This document shows, piece by piece, positions 1-8,623 of a DNA stretch of 64,000 bases (positions are counted from its first letter, which is position 1; each line of letters begins with the position of its first letter). Under the pieces are notes generated by a model. The model worked only from the letters and a program-made list of their open reading frames with translations. It was not told the origin of the DNA and searched no databases. This DNA comes from Peribacillus deserti (lineage in GTDB: Bacteria > Bacillota > Bacilli > Bacillales > DSM-1321): assembly GCF_016909175.1 (NCBI RefSeq), contig NZ_JAFBFI010000002.1, positions 372,001-436,000 of the forward strand, read 5' to 3'. The translations under genes and the position numbers were made by a program.

Positions 1-825
1 AGTCCTATCAATACATTGGAGGAGCTTTCTTTTATCCAAAGTTACTTTTGTTTTTGGTTGTATTTGCATGATCCCTGCAATATTTGGAAAAACCCCTTCA
101 ATTAACCGTGAATAAAGAGAAATCGAATTAATAATGAAAACGATGTAGTGTTCAGTAAAATGAATAGCTGTTTCACCGGATTCATGAGTGATTAATTTTG
201 CTGCTTCAGCCATGTTCGAACCAGGAACTACCAATGAACCTTCTACATCCGAGTGTATATCAATTTTTTTAACAGCTAACCGATAAGAGTCTGTAGCAGA
301 GAATATGAGAGAAGCTTCACTTACAGCTATATGAACTCCGGAAAGCACCGGTTTCAATTGATTTTTAGATACAGCAAAAACGGTTTGTTTTATTAAATCG
401 ATCAACTGAAGCGCCGGAACGTGGAACGATTTTGCTTGTTCGACATTTGGTAGACTTGGATAGTCTGCAGGATTCCAGCCATTCAATCTGGATATTATTT
501 CACCGGACTGTATGGTAACAGTGTGGCTTTCATTAACCTTAATTAATAGGTCACCGGGCATTTTTTTGATTAGTTCATATAAATATTTAGAGGGGATTAC
601 AACACTGCCTGGTTGATAGATATCAAAAACCTTTGCCCCTTTTATACGGGCCGGGATTTTTTTCTCTATAGCTATTTCTGAATTACTTCCTATGAGCGTG
701 ATGGCTTCCTTAGCTGCGATTAGTTTAATTCCTGCCAGAATCGGAATATTCGTATTTGGGGATACCGCTTTACTTACATCTGAAATTGCTTTGATAAACC
801 ACTCGTTATTGATTGAAAATTCCAT
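1..825 (-). CDS. DNA polymerase III beta subunit (sliding clamp) paralogue, partial
   Basis: This is the N-terminal 275 residues of a DnaN-type ring clamp, which tethers DNA polymerase to DNA. The 3' end lies beyond base 1. The frame is open from ATG at 825-823, preceded by AAGGTGG at good spacing. The start MEFSINNEWF, the segment NIPILAGIKL and SATDSYRLAV (clamp signature around residue 175) are typical of the family; the last visible residues enter the third clamp domain. The gene is not in the usual dnaA-dnaN setting: its downstream side is cut off and the neighbour upstream is a HAD phosphatase, an unrelated housekeeping gene. Some Bacillus species carry a second dnaN and this is more likely that copy, though the truncation prevents proof. 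Confidence 0.88.
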   Translation of the reverse strand, partial: MEFSINNEWFIKAISDVSKAVSPNTNIPILAGIKLIAAKEAITLIGSNSEIAIEKKIPARIKGAKVFDIYQPGSVVIPSKYLYELIKKMPGDLLIKVNESHTVTIQSGEIISRLNGWNPADYPSLPNVEQAKSFHVPALQLIDLIKQTVFAVSKNQLKPVLSGVHIAVSEASLIFSATDSYRLAVKKIDIHSDVEGSLVVPGSNMAEAAKLITHESGETAIHFTEHYIVFIINSISLYSRLIEGVFPNIAGIMQIQPKTKVTLDKRKLLQCIDRT

Positions 826-956
826 GAAGTTAATCCACCTTAAGTTACTTTCTAATATAATTCGACACTATTTGTGCAAATCCTTTTATAGTGCTACCTT
901 ATATAGGATTCCGCTTTTTAAAAACAAAAAGGATAAATGACAGAAGCGTTTTTTAT

Positions 957-1505
957 TTATTTGTAATTTGAGTTTAACCATTCCACTGCTTCTAATAAAT
1001 CAGCGGCGGCATAATCGAGTGCCACTTCACCCCAAAGTGCAAAAAATTCTTTGTTCTCATATTTCTTAAGCGCTTCTGCTCCTGCGCCCGTCTTTACTAA
1101 AATATTGATACAGTCTGCTTGTTCCGCAGCAACCATATCTGTCCATCTGTCTCCAATTACCACGCATTGTTTTAGGTTTAAACCATTTTCATCTACTGCT
1201 TGCAGAAGCATTCCAATCGATGGTTTTCTGCAGGTACATCCGTAAGTGTGTTGATGGGGACAAAGATATATTTGAACAAATCCAAAGCCTGTCAGTTCTT
1301 TTTGAAATTCCTCTAGGGAAGCCTTTCCCATTGAAATACCGGGTTGATTAGTGAAGGAAAAAAGCAGCTTTCCGGCTTTTTTTAATTGCAGCAGAGCGGT
1401 ATCTGCAGACGGAAATAACCTAAATTCCCCTGGATAGACCACATTACCGCTTCCTCCAATAGTCCCGTCCCTGTCAATAAATACAGCTTGTATGATTCCT
1501 GGCAT
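957..1505 (-). CDS. HAD-IIIA family phosphatase (GmhB-like)
   Basis: A 182-residue phosphatase of the HAD-IIIA group, related to D-glycero-manno-heptose-1,7-bisphosphatase and histidinol phosphatase. All HAD motifs are visible: motif I FIDRDGT near residue 9 with the nucleophile and acid aspartates, motif II FTNQ near 52, the lysine in CRKPS near 93, and motif IV GDRWTD near 118. CPHQHTYGCTC just before motif III gives the Cys-His zinc loop of GmhB enzymes. The ATG start has AGGGTG upstream. The true substrate cannot be read from the sequence, as no heptose pathway is nearby. It runs in the same direction as the Nudix gene that follows upstream. Confidence 0.85.
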   Translation of the reverse strand: MPGIIQAVFIDRDGTIGGSGNVVYPGEFRLFPSADTALLQLKKAGKLLFSFTNQPGISMGKASLEEFQKELTGFGFVQIYLCPHQHTYGCTCRKPSIGMLLQAVDENGLNLKQCVVIGDRWTDMVAAEQADCINILVKTGAGAEALKKYENKEFFALWGEVALDYAAADLLEAVEWLNSNYK

Positions 1506-1547
1506 ATATCACACCCTATGGCCATTTTTATTTACACTTATTTTTCA

Positions 1548-1913
1548 TTAATAGCCTGGGTTCTTCAGCTTGATATCTAAATACTTTTCAAAATTTAAAC
1601 TTCCAGAATAATAGCGAAGGAACCTTAGGAACTCCGCTTTAAATGTTTCTTCATATAATTCTCTCATGGCACATTCTCTTGGTGTTTCGTTCCCTTCTCT
1701 TCGGCCGGCCGGCAGCTCCCATTGCTTTCTCCAAATGTTGTAGCACAACAAAAATTTTCCTTTTGAATTTATTACGGCAAATGAGCCAGCCAATGGCCGA
1801 TATTTAGATATCTCAGCTTCTTGTATATGTAAGAAATCCAGAAACTGCAAACCATCATTTTTTAGAGTATTCAAATAATTAACCTCACGTTTATTTTTTC
1901 GATTAAAGAACAT
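1548..1913 (-). CDS. Nudix hydrolase with atypical C-terminus
   Basis: The Nudix box is complete: GRREGNETPRECAM then RELYEET (about residues 70-92) fits G-x5-E-x7-REUxEE, the Mg-binding helix that hydrolyses nucleoside diphosphate-linked compounds. The upstream part SFAVINSKGKFLLCYN and WELPAG is typical of the MutT-like Bacillus family. That family usually continues for 60-70 residues after the box; here only about 30 unrelated residues follow, so the gene may be truncated or rearranged at its 3' end. The ATG at 1913 has a poor ribosome site. A TTG about 14 codons later has GAGG 8 nt upstream and may be the true start. Function may be impaired. Confidence 0.7.
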   Translation of the reverse strand: MFFNRKNKREVNYLNTLKNDGLQFLDFLHIQEAEISKYRPLAGSFAVINSKGKFLLCYNIWRKQWELPAGRREGNETPRECAMRELYEETFKAEFLRFLRYYSGSLNFEKYLDIKLKNPGY

Positions 1914-1942
1914 TCAAGGAAAGAAGGATATAGGAAAATAGT

Positions 1943-2254
1943 TCAAGAATCTTTTAGATTCATACTAATTTTCCGAAAGAATAACCCTGCTGCAGCCAGA
2001 TAGATCAAAAATATAATAACGACAGATAAGACATTAATTAAGTAAGGGATTGTCCCAATGTATGTTTCCGCTATCTTCTCTTTATACCAGGACAGAATCA
2101 ACAGTAACAGAATAAGCCCAGTACTTAGTAATGAAATAAACCCAGTAAATGGACTCCAAGTCAGCCTGGTAATAAAACTACCAATCACTGTACAAATAAT
2201 GGCTGAAGTGATAAGGAAAAATACGAAATACATATGAATCATCGGTAAATCCAT
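1943..2254 (-). CDS. small membrane protein, unknown
   Basis: A 103-residue hydrophobic protein with three predicted membrane spans (about residues 8-28, 36-54 and 70-92), a short basic loop WYKEK after span 2 and a charged tail. I recognise no family motif. The ATG start is preceded by AAGGGAGACAAAA on the minus strand, a good ribosome site. It sits between the signal peptidase and the Nudix gene, same strand, without overlap. Function unknown. Confidence 0.6.
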   Translation of the reverse strand: MDLPMIHMYFVFFLITSAIICTVIGSFITRLTWSPFTGFISLLSTGLILLLLILSWYKEKIAETYIGTIPYLINVLSVVIIFLIYLAAAGLFFRKISMNLKDS

Positions 2255-2371
2255 TTTTGTCTCCCTTCAGTGCTTGCCGTATTCCATACAACATATTAAA
2301 GAATTTTTGCAGGTCTATTCCTAAGGAATGTATTTACCTTGAGCCGCTTGCCATTATCTTTGTTTAGCCAT

Positions 2372-2900
2372 CTAGTTAGGAATACCAATATCCTGAAACG
2401 GATAATGACGGAATTTAACTTCACCCACTATAGATTTCTTAGTAACAAACCCATATATCCGGCTGTCTCCACTATGTAATCGGTTATCTCCAAGGACGAA
2501 TATAGAACCTTTAGGTACTATTACATTTAAATTTTCCGTTAAATTCTGATTGTATAGAGCCTCTTCTTTGTTTTCTTTTAAATAAGGTTCTCCATATTCT
2601 TTTTCGTTAATATATAAAACATCATTCCTTATTTCCACGCGATCCCCCTGGTAATCCTATTACTCTCTTAATATGATTCTCATCAGAAACTGGTGAACTA
2701 AAGACGACCAAATCAAAATGATCAATCTTACTAATCTTAGCCACTATAATCTTATTTTTATCATCAAAAGTAGGAACCATAGACTCCCCCTGAACAGATA
2801 CAGGAACAAAAATAAATTGCCTGCAAAACCATACAATAAATAAGGCAAAAAGAATAGACTTACCCCAGGAATAAACTTCCCTTTTTATATTGTCAGCCAT
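2372..2900 (-). pseudogene. type I signal peptidase, split by a +1 frameshift
   Basis: Two overlapping frames together encode one signal peptidase I of about 175 residues. The first (2622-2900) starts at ATG with an excellent GGAGGTGATTGA ribosome site. It has an N-terminal membrane anchor (about 14-32), the Ser box GESMVPTF with the catalytic serine near residue 40, and KRVIGLPG with the catalytic lysine. The frame is then lost. The second frame (2372-2638) continues with EIRNDVLYIN and the C-terminal box GDNRLHSGDSR, then FRHYPF. Removing one base from the C5 run at 2644-2648 (G5 on the coding strand) restores GLPGDRVEIR, the normal family sequence. Either a real frameshift or a homopolymer read error. 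If intact, it cleaves secretory signal peptides at the membrane. Confidence 0.85.
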
Positions 2901-3021
2901 TCAATCACCTCCCCATATTTATAAATTGTACCATATTTTGTATTTTTATTAATATATTAAAAATATGAAATTTTAAAAAAATAATCTCTTGAAAAACCTT
3001 CCTCTTTTAAGGTATGTCTAT

Positions 3022-3188
3022 ATTAAAGTTTATTTGGATTTTGGCACTATGTTGATTTAAACAGATACGCGAAACTCATGTGGAAAAGCGGGCCAGGCAA
3101 ACCCCACAGGCTAAACATGAGAAGAGGCGGACCACCCGCGGAAAGCGAGTGTTTTTCCATGTAAACTGGCAAATTTAACAGAGCTTAA
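3022..3188. repeat. dispersed intergenic repeat, copy 1
   Basis: A roughly 165-bp element shares landmarks with the longer copy at 23506-23940: a TTAAAG lead, TTGGCACTAT near the left end, a GGAAAAGCGG core, ACCCCACAGG, CCGCCCGCGG-like and GGAAAGCGA blocks, then TTAACAGAGCTTAA at the right end. The GC-rich core stands out from AT-rich surroundings. From memory, similar GCGGAAAGCGA-type elements are common between genes in Bacillaceae, but I cannot name a family. No coding frame explains it. The rest of the gap to 3347 holds only a weak hairpin (AGCCAGCTG..CAGCTGATGGCT). Confidence 0.7.
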
Positions 3189-3347
3189 GAAATAATAGAA
3201 GGCTCTCAATTAGGATTAATAATAAAAGCCAGCTGTCAGCTGATGGCTCCAGTAGTTCTTGTTTGATTCTTATCAAACTCAATTATTTTTGCAGCGTCCT
3301 AGAAGTTCACATTTTTTTACATCTATATTTATTATTTCATTATTAAT

Positions 3348-4142
3348 TCATTCTTTTAAGGCAAGTTTAACGGAAACATGAAGTTTTTCTCTAAATTCAC
3401 CCTTATCATCTAACTTAAGAAGTTGTTCATTTAAATCTGCTTCAAAAGATTGAACTTGATCTCCCAGAAATCTCTTAGATCCATATGAGGTAGAGTACAA
3501 GTTTCCGATAATCTCCTCCACGGTCCAAAGTTTTTCATATGTAGGCATAAAGTGAGTTTCTAATGTAAATCTGGAATTCTTTATCATTTGTTCATGAGTG
3601 ATTCTGGGGTGAGAATAAGTGGTATCACCGGCTCTTCTTTTATTCCCATACCAGTGTTTGACAACTTCATCGACTTTCCTTTGCCATATTAAAGGCTCTT
3701 GATTTGGTTTACAATAATCAATAATAGCAGCACCTCCGCCAGATATAATTCTTTCGTATAGAATCTTCAGCATTGTCTCTCTATCCATCCAGTGAAATGC
3801 CTGTGCAATGGTAACTAATTTAAAAGTAGTTTGATCCTGATTAGAAAATTCTTCTAAATCCCCGATAAACCAATCCATATTTTCGACTCTTTGTTGTCTG
3901 CATAATCTTTTGGCCTCATCAATCATTTCAGACTCTGTATCAACTCCCCTTATTTGCTCAAACCAATCGGTAAATCTTAACGCAAGTCTTCCATTTCCGC
4001 ACCCTAAGTCGAGCAAAGCTCCATTTCCATCCAGTGAGAACCTTTGGATTAAAAACCTTATTAGTGAAGGCGGATAGAGAGGTCTATATTGTGAATAATA
4101 CCAGGCAGTGCCTTTAAATAAATCCGGACCATAAACTTTCAA
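3348..4142 (-). CDS. class I SAM-dependent methyltransferase
   Basis: A 264-residue Rossmann-fold methyltransferase. Motif I is LLDLGCGNGRLAL (about 43-55), the SAM acidic residue follows in GVDTESEMI, and AQAFHWMD (about 113-120) marks a Methyltransf_11-type core in which the HW pair is common. The C-terminal 110 residues are predicted mixed alpha/beta with no known motif. The start is TTG at 4142 with AAGGAG 10 nt upstream; the nearby ATG at 4150 is out of frame. The acceptor substrate is unknown. It stands alone, with more than 300 bp of repeat-bearing intergenic DNA downstream. Confidence 0.82.
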   Translation of the reverse strand: MKVYGPDLFKGTAWYYSQYRPLYPPSLIRFLIQRFSLDGNGALLDLGCGNGRLALRFTDWFEQIRGVDTESEMIDEAKRLCRQQRVENMDWFIGDLEEFSNQDQTTFKLVTIAQAFHWMDRETMLKILYERIISGGGAAIIDYCKPNQEPLIWQRKVDEVVKHWYGNKRRAGDTTYSHPRITHEQMIKNSRFTLETHFMPTYEKLWTVEEIIGNLYSTSYGSKRFLGDQVQSFEADLNEQLLKLDDKGEFREKLHVSVKLALKE

Positions 4143-4577
4143 TGAACATGTTCTCCTTTGTCGTAATTATCTCTCATACTGTCTGCTTGAAAAAACGATT
4201 TTCATTAATTGAAATGGTAGCATCCAGCTCCAGATGACCTGTATACCACATAACCTTTGAATAGTTCCGGACAGAGTGGTACCATAAGTCCTTAATATAA
4301 AAAAGTTAACAAAAATATGTGAAGGTACTGATGACGGCTCACGGTGCAACTGGATATTTTCGTGTTCGGCTCACCTTACCCTACCCAAACACCTATAGAA
4401 AGAGTATTCTCCCTCTATTTCAATTAACCTTCCCGTAATAGAATGCTATTTTCCTGGCGTTGAAGCAAAACAATGATGTAGTCTTAGCGAAAGAATGGCG
4501 ATTTGCAACATGTAAACAGCAGCTAAAAGTGGTAATAAAAAAGGCCATAAAAAAAGCTGGAAAAAATCCCGTTTTGA

Positions 4578-4721
4578 TTAAAGATGATCTGTCTTCTTGG
4601 AATAGCTATGTTTTCCCATTTCTTTATTATGCTGTGCCTGTATATTCTTCTCACGATTCTTGGCATTATTATTTTCCGGCAGCTTATCATCATCTTTTGT
4701 TGTAGGATTCGATTTGACCAT
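4578..4721 (-). CDS. 47-residue hydrophilic small protein
   Basis: ATG at 4721-4719 follows a near-perfect GGAAGGAGGG ribosome site and opens 47 codons ending in TAA. The product starts MVKSNPTTKDDDKLPENNN and is rich in Lys, Asn, Asp, Glu and His, with no hydrophobic segment. Such composition is typical of small spore-associated proteins (SspP-like) and other short Bacillus proteins, but there is no convincing match to a family I know. The longer frames overlapping it on both strands have poor ribosome sites and implausible composition, so this frame is the best reading of the region. Confidence 0.65.
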   Translation of the reverse strand: MVKSNPTTKDDDKLPENNNAKNREKNIQAQHNKEMGKHSYSKKTDHL

Positions 4722-5003
4722 GTCAGCCCTCCTTCCATTAATTCATGATATTAAGTTTTGCCTCCGGGAACTTTTTTATGTATGAACTGTTTTGTCTAGT
4801 AAAAGACCTTGTTTTACCTGCGGAAAATGTTAATTTTTAATCCATTCCTTAAAAATTTACTGCAGTTTTAGATCGCAGGAAAATCCCCTGTTAGTGCGGT
4901 TTTTTTATCTTAATTGCGGGAAAAAGTAAAAATATTATGGAATGCAAAAATATCATATTCTGCAAAAACGTTAAATCCCTGCTGGTTCTCAAAGCTTTTA
5001 ATG

Positions 5004-5420
5004 CTATGGATAAGTTTGTTGTAAAAATTCTACAGATTGAATAATTAACTTTTTTAAGACTTCTTTATCTACATCCGCTAATTTATTGATATACACACAA
5101 GCTTTTCCGGCCGTATGTTTCCCAAAGTCCTGCAGCAAATGTTCCCGTTCATTGTCCCCTACTGCAAAATATAAACTAATTTTTGCTTTTCGAGGTGAAA
5201 AACCGACCAGGGGTGCATCCCCTTCGTGACCGGATTCATACTTATAATGATAAGAGCCAAATCCAATAATGCTTGGGCCCCACATCTTTGCATGATAACC
5301 TGTCGTTTCAGAAAATATGACTAATAATTGATAAGCGTCTTCCCTCTTTTTGGGATTGTCGACTGTTTCAATAAATTCAATTACATTGTTATCTGTTTCT
5401 TTAGTTTTAAGCTTGTACAT
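5004..5420 (-). CDS. DUF1801 family protein (YdhG-like)
   Basis: A 138-residue cytosolic protein of the DUF1801 family. Characteristic segments are EFIETVDNPKKREDAYQLL at the N-terminus, KMWGPSIIGFGSYHYKY (about 54-70), then FSPRKAKISLYF and KHTAGKACVYINKL, matching the YdhG-like fold. The ATG at 5420 has GAAGGTGG upstream and is preferred to the upstream in-frame ATG at 5444, which would add MLREGGKI in front. The family has no established biochemical role. It is a single-gene unit. Confidence 0.8.
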   Translation of the reverse strand: MYKLKTKETDNNVIEFIETVDNPKKREDAYQLLVIFSETTGYHAKMWGPSIIGFGSYHYKYESGHEGDAPLVGFSPRKAKISLYFAVGDNEREHLLQDFGKHTAGKACVYINKLADVDKEVLKKLIIQSVEFLQQTYP

Positions 5421-5661
5421 GATTTTTCCACCTTCTCTAAGCAATATGGATACCTAATCACTATATATTCAATAACAAACCACTTAAATATGACAAGCAT
5501 CTAATTTAAAGGAGGAATATGAAATGATACCCCCTGAATAATCAGCTCGTCTGTTCTCCCACGTTTTCGTGTCTAATACTTGCATATTAAATGACTCAGA
5601 ATCTTAATTTGCTAACTATCAAATAATTGAAGAAGAGCCGTTTCGTTAATTTAGCTTCATT

Positions 5662-6072
5662 TCACCGATAACATCCATTCCCATAATATTTCAATATCTT
5701 TTCAGTTATCTGTCTTGGTCTTACATCTAAAGAGGAAAGACTGTTTATTTCTACCCATATAGGCTTATAAGTGCCTCTTCCCCTTCCTGAATCGAAAAAT
5801 TCCTGTCCCTGCCCTGTTCCAAAATCTCCTCCTGTACTATGAGCCAGGAAGAAATACTGGGTGCCATTATATTCAGCAGTACCAAATAGCTCTTTGATTA
5901 GGACTGACACTCCCAGCTCTTCAAAAGCTTCCCGCTTAGCGGCAGCGGAAGGGGATTCTCCTGCTTCTATTCCCCCTCCCGGAAAGACATAGTACACGCA
6001 TCGATCTCTTTCTCTTTTAATTAAGGCTATCCTGTGGTTCTCAATGATTATTACAGATCCTCTGTTTCTCAC
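5662..6072 (-). CDS. Nudix hydrolase
   Basis: A 136-residue MutT-like hydrolase. The Nudix box GIEAGESPSAAAKREAFEEL (about 34-53) is complete, with REAFEEL supplying the metal-binding glutamates. The N-terminal RNRGSVIIIENHRIALIKR strand and the YYVFPGGG run-in are typical. The start is GTG at 6072, with AGGAGGCATTA directly upstream. Its preferred nucleotide-linked substrate cannot be inferred. Unlike the Nudix gene at 1548-1913, its C-terminal part (KPIWVEINSLSSLDVRP) is full length. Confidence 0.85.
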   Translation of the reverse strand: MRNRGSVIIIENHRIALIKRERDRCVYYVFPGGGIEAGESPSAAAKREAFEELGVSVLIKELFGTAEYNGTQYFFLAHSTGGDFGTGQGQEFFDSGRGRGTYKPIWVEINSLSSLDVRPRQITEKILKYYGNGCYR

Positions 6073-6413
6073 TAATGCCTCCTAAAAAAAGGGATAGGTC
6101 ATAAAAAATAAGATACATTCACTTGCTGATATTTATGTAATAATTATACAGTTCCTCTAATATACCTGCTATAAAAAAAACGGCAATCTAAGGATGAATC
6201 TCGAATTATGTTTTTTCGTGCTTTTAAAGTTGTGTATGACTGTTGTATGAGGATGGTTTGTTTTCCGGCCCAAGTTATGATCTGGCCAGGAGAAACCGAA
6301 TGATTAGGCTGAGTATTAGAGAACCTGTGTCATATTTCTAATAACAAAAAAGTGAATTTTATAGATGGTCTGCTTTCCCATGAAAACAACAATAATTTTT
6401 TTATTTAGAATAA

Positions 6414-6425
6414 GAACATTTGTTC
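6414..6425. promoter_or_regulatory. LexA (SOS) operator upstream of yolD
   Basis: GAACATTTGTTC is a perfect GAAC-N4-GTTC palindrome, the core of the Gram-positive LexA/DinR box (CGAACnnnnGTTCG). It lies 38 nt upstream of the yolD start. A TATACT -10-like hexamer at 6437-6442 places the operator over the -35 region, where LexA would repress. Confidence 0.8.
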
Positions 6426-6462
6426 CTGTTTGCGGGTATACTATCACTGAGGGGGAATTTAA

Positions 6463-6807
6463 ATGTCACTCAGGGACCGTGGAAAAATAAAATGGCAGGG
6501 TGCGTTTTTTATGCCTGAACACACTGCTATGCTTAAGGAGGTAACGCAAGATTATTACAAGCTGGAAAAACCCATTCTGGATGAATATCAAATTCAGGAA
6601 TTTGAAAGCAAGATCTGTTTAGCAATGGAATTCACCTACTTACTGAAGATAACCTTATGGGAAGACGGATTTAACAAAGAATATACTGGATTGGCACACC
6701 GGTTAGACTCTATAGCAAAAATCATTTATCTAGAGCTTCAGCCGGAAACGTTCTTAACAAAAATTAATTTCTCCGACATTGTATATGTGGAAGTTTTAGA
6801 AAGATGA
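6463..6807 (+). CDS. yolD: YolD-like protein, SOS-associated
   Basis: This 114-residue protein has the YolD-like family pattern: SLRDRGKIKWQGAFFMPEH at the N-terminus, a middle helix with LDEYQIQEFE, then KITLWEDGFNKEYTGL and LDSIAKIIYLEL. In B. subtilis and its prophages, YolD-like genes sit beside Y-family polymerases (uvrX, yqjW) under LexA control and are thought to modulate them. Here no polymerase gene follows in the next 500 bp, so it is an orphan. ATG at 6463 has GAGGGGGAATTTAA upstream. The LexA box in front supports DNA-damage induction. Confidence 0.85.
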   Translation: MSLRDRGKIKWQGAFFMPEHTAMLKEVTQDYYKLEKPILDEYQIQEFESKICLAMEFTYLLKITLWEDGFNKEYTGLAHRLDSIAKIIYLELQPETFLTKINFSDIVYVEVLER

Positions 6808-7301
6808 GTGTAAGCAGCTTTTAGAATAGATATTATCCCCAAATTACTTTAAATCTTTGCCAAGAGCCATGAAAACAGTCCATTAAACTAACAGTACATA
6901 TGGTAAGAAACGCGTACGCGCTCTTTATCTTTTTATTATACCTTTTCAGTTCACAAGACTGTTCCTTTGTACAATGATTGCTTTTTATTTAACAGGAATA
7001 ACCCTCGAATAGAAACTGAACGGTTGAAAAAGATTGCAAAAAGTATGGTTATAGGTACAGAAAAGGTATTAGTAATAAAAATCACTTCTGAAAATTAAGA
7101 TGTTATTGGAAAAGATCGTAATGGTGAAAAATAGTACGAACACACTTAACATTAATTAAAACACGAAAACTCGCTCAGCTTAGCGGTTTTTTTCTCTGGC
7201 ATTAATATCAACCACTACCTTTAACAGAGCATAAAATATTAATGGAGAAGCATCTGCCGAAAACGGTGGAATTTACAGAATATATTCGAACAAGTGATGT
7301 T
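6808..7301. other. intergenic region, possible coding remnant
   Basis: No complete gene. On the plus strand 6990-7098 can be read as a 30-odd-codon fragment (NNPRIETERLKKIAKSMV onward, ending TAA) without a start codon or ribosome site; it may be the tail of a lost gene, but I cannot name it. A small hairpin with a T tract at about 7160-7192 resembles a terminator. Nothing else is supported. Confidence 0.35.
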
Positions 7302-7334
7302 AAAAAAACACAGGGGTATAGTCCCTGTGTTTTT
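7302..7334 (-). terminator. intrinsic terminator of the amidase gene
   Basis: ACACAGGG (7308-7315) pairs with CCCTGTGT (7323-7330). On the minus strand the stem is followed by a run of T, 11 nt past the amidase stop. Confidence 0.85.
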
Positions 7335-7344
7335 GCATTGAAAT

Positions 7345-8397
7345 TTAGTATTTTTTGAAGTAGCTCACAATCCCGTTTGTAATGCCAAGAGCTGCTTTAT
7401 CTCTGAATGAGGTGGTCTTTAACAGAGATGCGTCATATGAATTGGACAGGAATCCTACTTCTACAAGGACGCTCGGAACTGTGTTCTTTCGAAGAACGAT
7501 AAATGATTCACTTTTCACTCCGTTATTTTTCAAACGAGTTGCCGAGTAAGTGGAACTCTGGATGAATGTTGCAAGTTCCTTGCTTTTGGCTGGGTATGGA
7601 TTGATTCGGTTGTCATCTTCATCCCTGGAACCATTGTAATAGGTATCAAGTCCGTTAGCTGAAGAAGATGTGTACGAGTTGTTGTGGATGCTCACAAAAA
7701 TGTCCGCTCCAACCTTTTGGGAGTAAGCGGCACGTGTCTCAGGAGAAACATATACATCCGTGCTTCGGGTCTGGTAAACTTTCGCTCCATTTGCTTCAAG
7801 TTTGGTTTTCGCTCTTTTTGCTATATCGAGAGTGATGTATTTTTCGTATAAACCATACCCGACAGCTCCTGGGTCGCTTCCTCCGTGTCCAGGGTCTAAT
7901 ACGATGACATCACTTATTGTTAAAGGTTTCACTGTCGTAGTGGAAGCTGTGACCGCCGTTAAATAATCTTTGGATACATAAGCATCTCTACCGTTGTATG
8001 TGACGATTTTCCAATTACCTGTTTGTCCGTGTGTGCTGATGATGGTTCCCTGTGCATAAGAACCCAAAATTTTGCCAGAAGTCGAAGGAGTTTCTCTGAT
8101 ATTCAGCGAAGTGGCAGTCACTTTGTATTTGGTTATATAGAGCCTGAGATATTGGTCCGAGGCATAGACAGTCTGTCCATTGTAGTAAATTTTGTCCCAA
8201 TCCCCAGTGGTGCTTATTGCCTGCAACACAGTCCCGCTCGGAACATTTGCAATAATTCTGCTGGATGTTGACGGTTGTTCCCGTAAATTTAGGGAGGTAG
8301 CGTTATACACTTGTACGTTCGTTGCAGCACTGGCATGTATGGCGGCAAGGTGCAATAACATTAAAACGGCAACAGCCGACAAAAGAAGTTTCTTCAT
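7345..8397 (-). CDS. N-acetylmuramoyl-L-alanine amidase with two SH3b domains
   Basis: A 350-residue secreted cell-wall hydrolase. A signal peptide (MKKLLLSAVAVLMLLHLAA, cleavage likely after HASA near residue 25) is followed by two bacterial SH3 repeats (about 27-85 and 90-148, each with the SLNxRExPSTS signature) that bind peptidoglycan. A threonine-rich linker and an Amidase_3 catalytic domain (about 162-348) come next. Zinc ligands are visible in LDPGHGG, the glutamate of YEKYITLDIA and SIHNN; the catalytic glutamate is in VEVGFLSN. It cleaves the amide between muramic acid and L-alanine. The CwlC/LytC type of amidase domain suggests a role in wall turnover or mother-cell lysis. ATG has GAGAGGG upstream. 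Confidence 0.92.
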   Translation of the reverse strand: MKKLLLSAVAVLMLLHLAAIHASAATNVQVYNATSLNLREQPSTSSRIIANVPSGTVLQAISTTGDWDKIYYNGQTVYASDQYLRLYITKYKVTATSLNIRETPSTSGKILGSYAQGTIISTHGQTGNWKIVTYNGRDAYVSKDYLTAVTASTTTVKPLTISDVIVLDPGHGGSDPGAVGYGLYEKYITLDIAKRAKTKLEANGAKVYQTRSTDVYVSPETRAAYSQKVGADIFVSIHNNSYTSSSANGLDTYYNGSRDEDDNRINPYPAKSKELATFIQSSTYSATRLKNNGVKSESFIVLRKNTVPSVLVEVGFLSNSYDASLLKTTSFRDKAALGITNGIVSYFKKY

Positions 8398-8600
8398 GTT
8401 TCCCTCTCTTTGGTATGTATTTTTCTATAATAGGTACAGAAGATATTATAGGGTTAAAAAAAAGAAAAAACAGGGTATAAAAGTCACGTTTTTGCTTAAA
8501 TAGGTCCATAGGTCGTGCAGAAAAGCAATCCAATTATACGATAAGGATTCATAATACGTCTTTAAATTTAGAATAATAAATACAAAGGCTGGAAAAGAAA

Positions 8601-8623
8601 ATGGCATCCGAACAGGATGCCAT
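8601..8623. terminator. bidirectional hairpin terminator
   Basis: ATGGCATCC and GGATGCCAT form a 9-bp stem with a 5-nt loop, with A tracts to the left and TTTTGTA to the right. No intact gene obviously uses it; it lies between the amidase promoter region and an IS remnant, so it may mark the end of a lost gene. Confidence 0.6.

Noticed and set aside
692-940. 82-codon plus-strand frame near the dnaN start
   Set aside because: It runs antisense to the dnaN paralogue and has no ribosome site or plausible composition.
4167-4349. 60-codon minus-strand frame, and neighbouring frame reading KDLWYHSVRNYSKVMW
   Set aside because: No ribosome site or start in the more coding-looking frame; perhaps a remnant, but I could not name it and the region is too short to support.
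4460-4705. 81-codon plus-strand frame
   Set aside because: TTG start without a ribosome site, antisense to the better-supported 47-codon gene.
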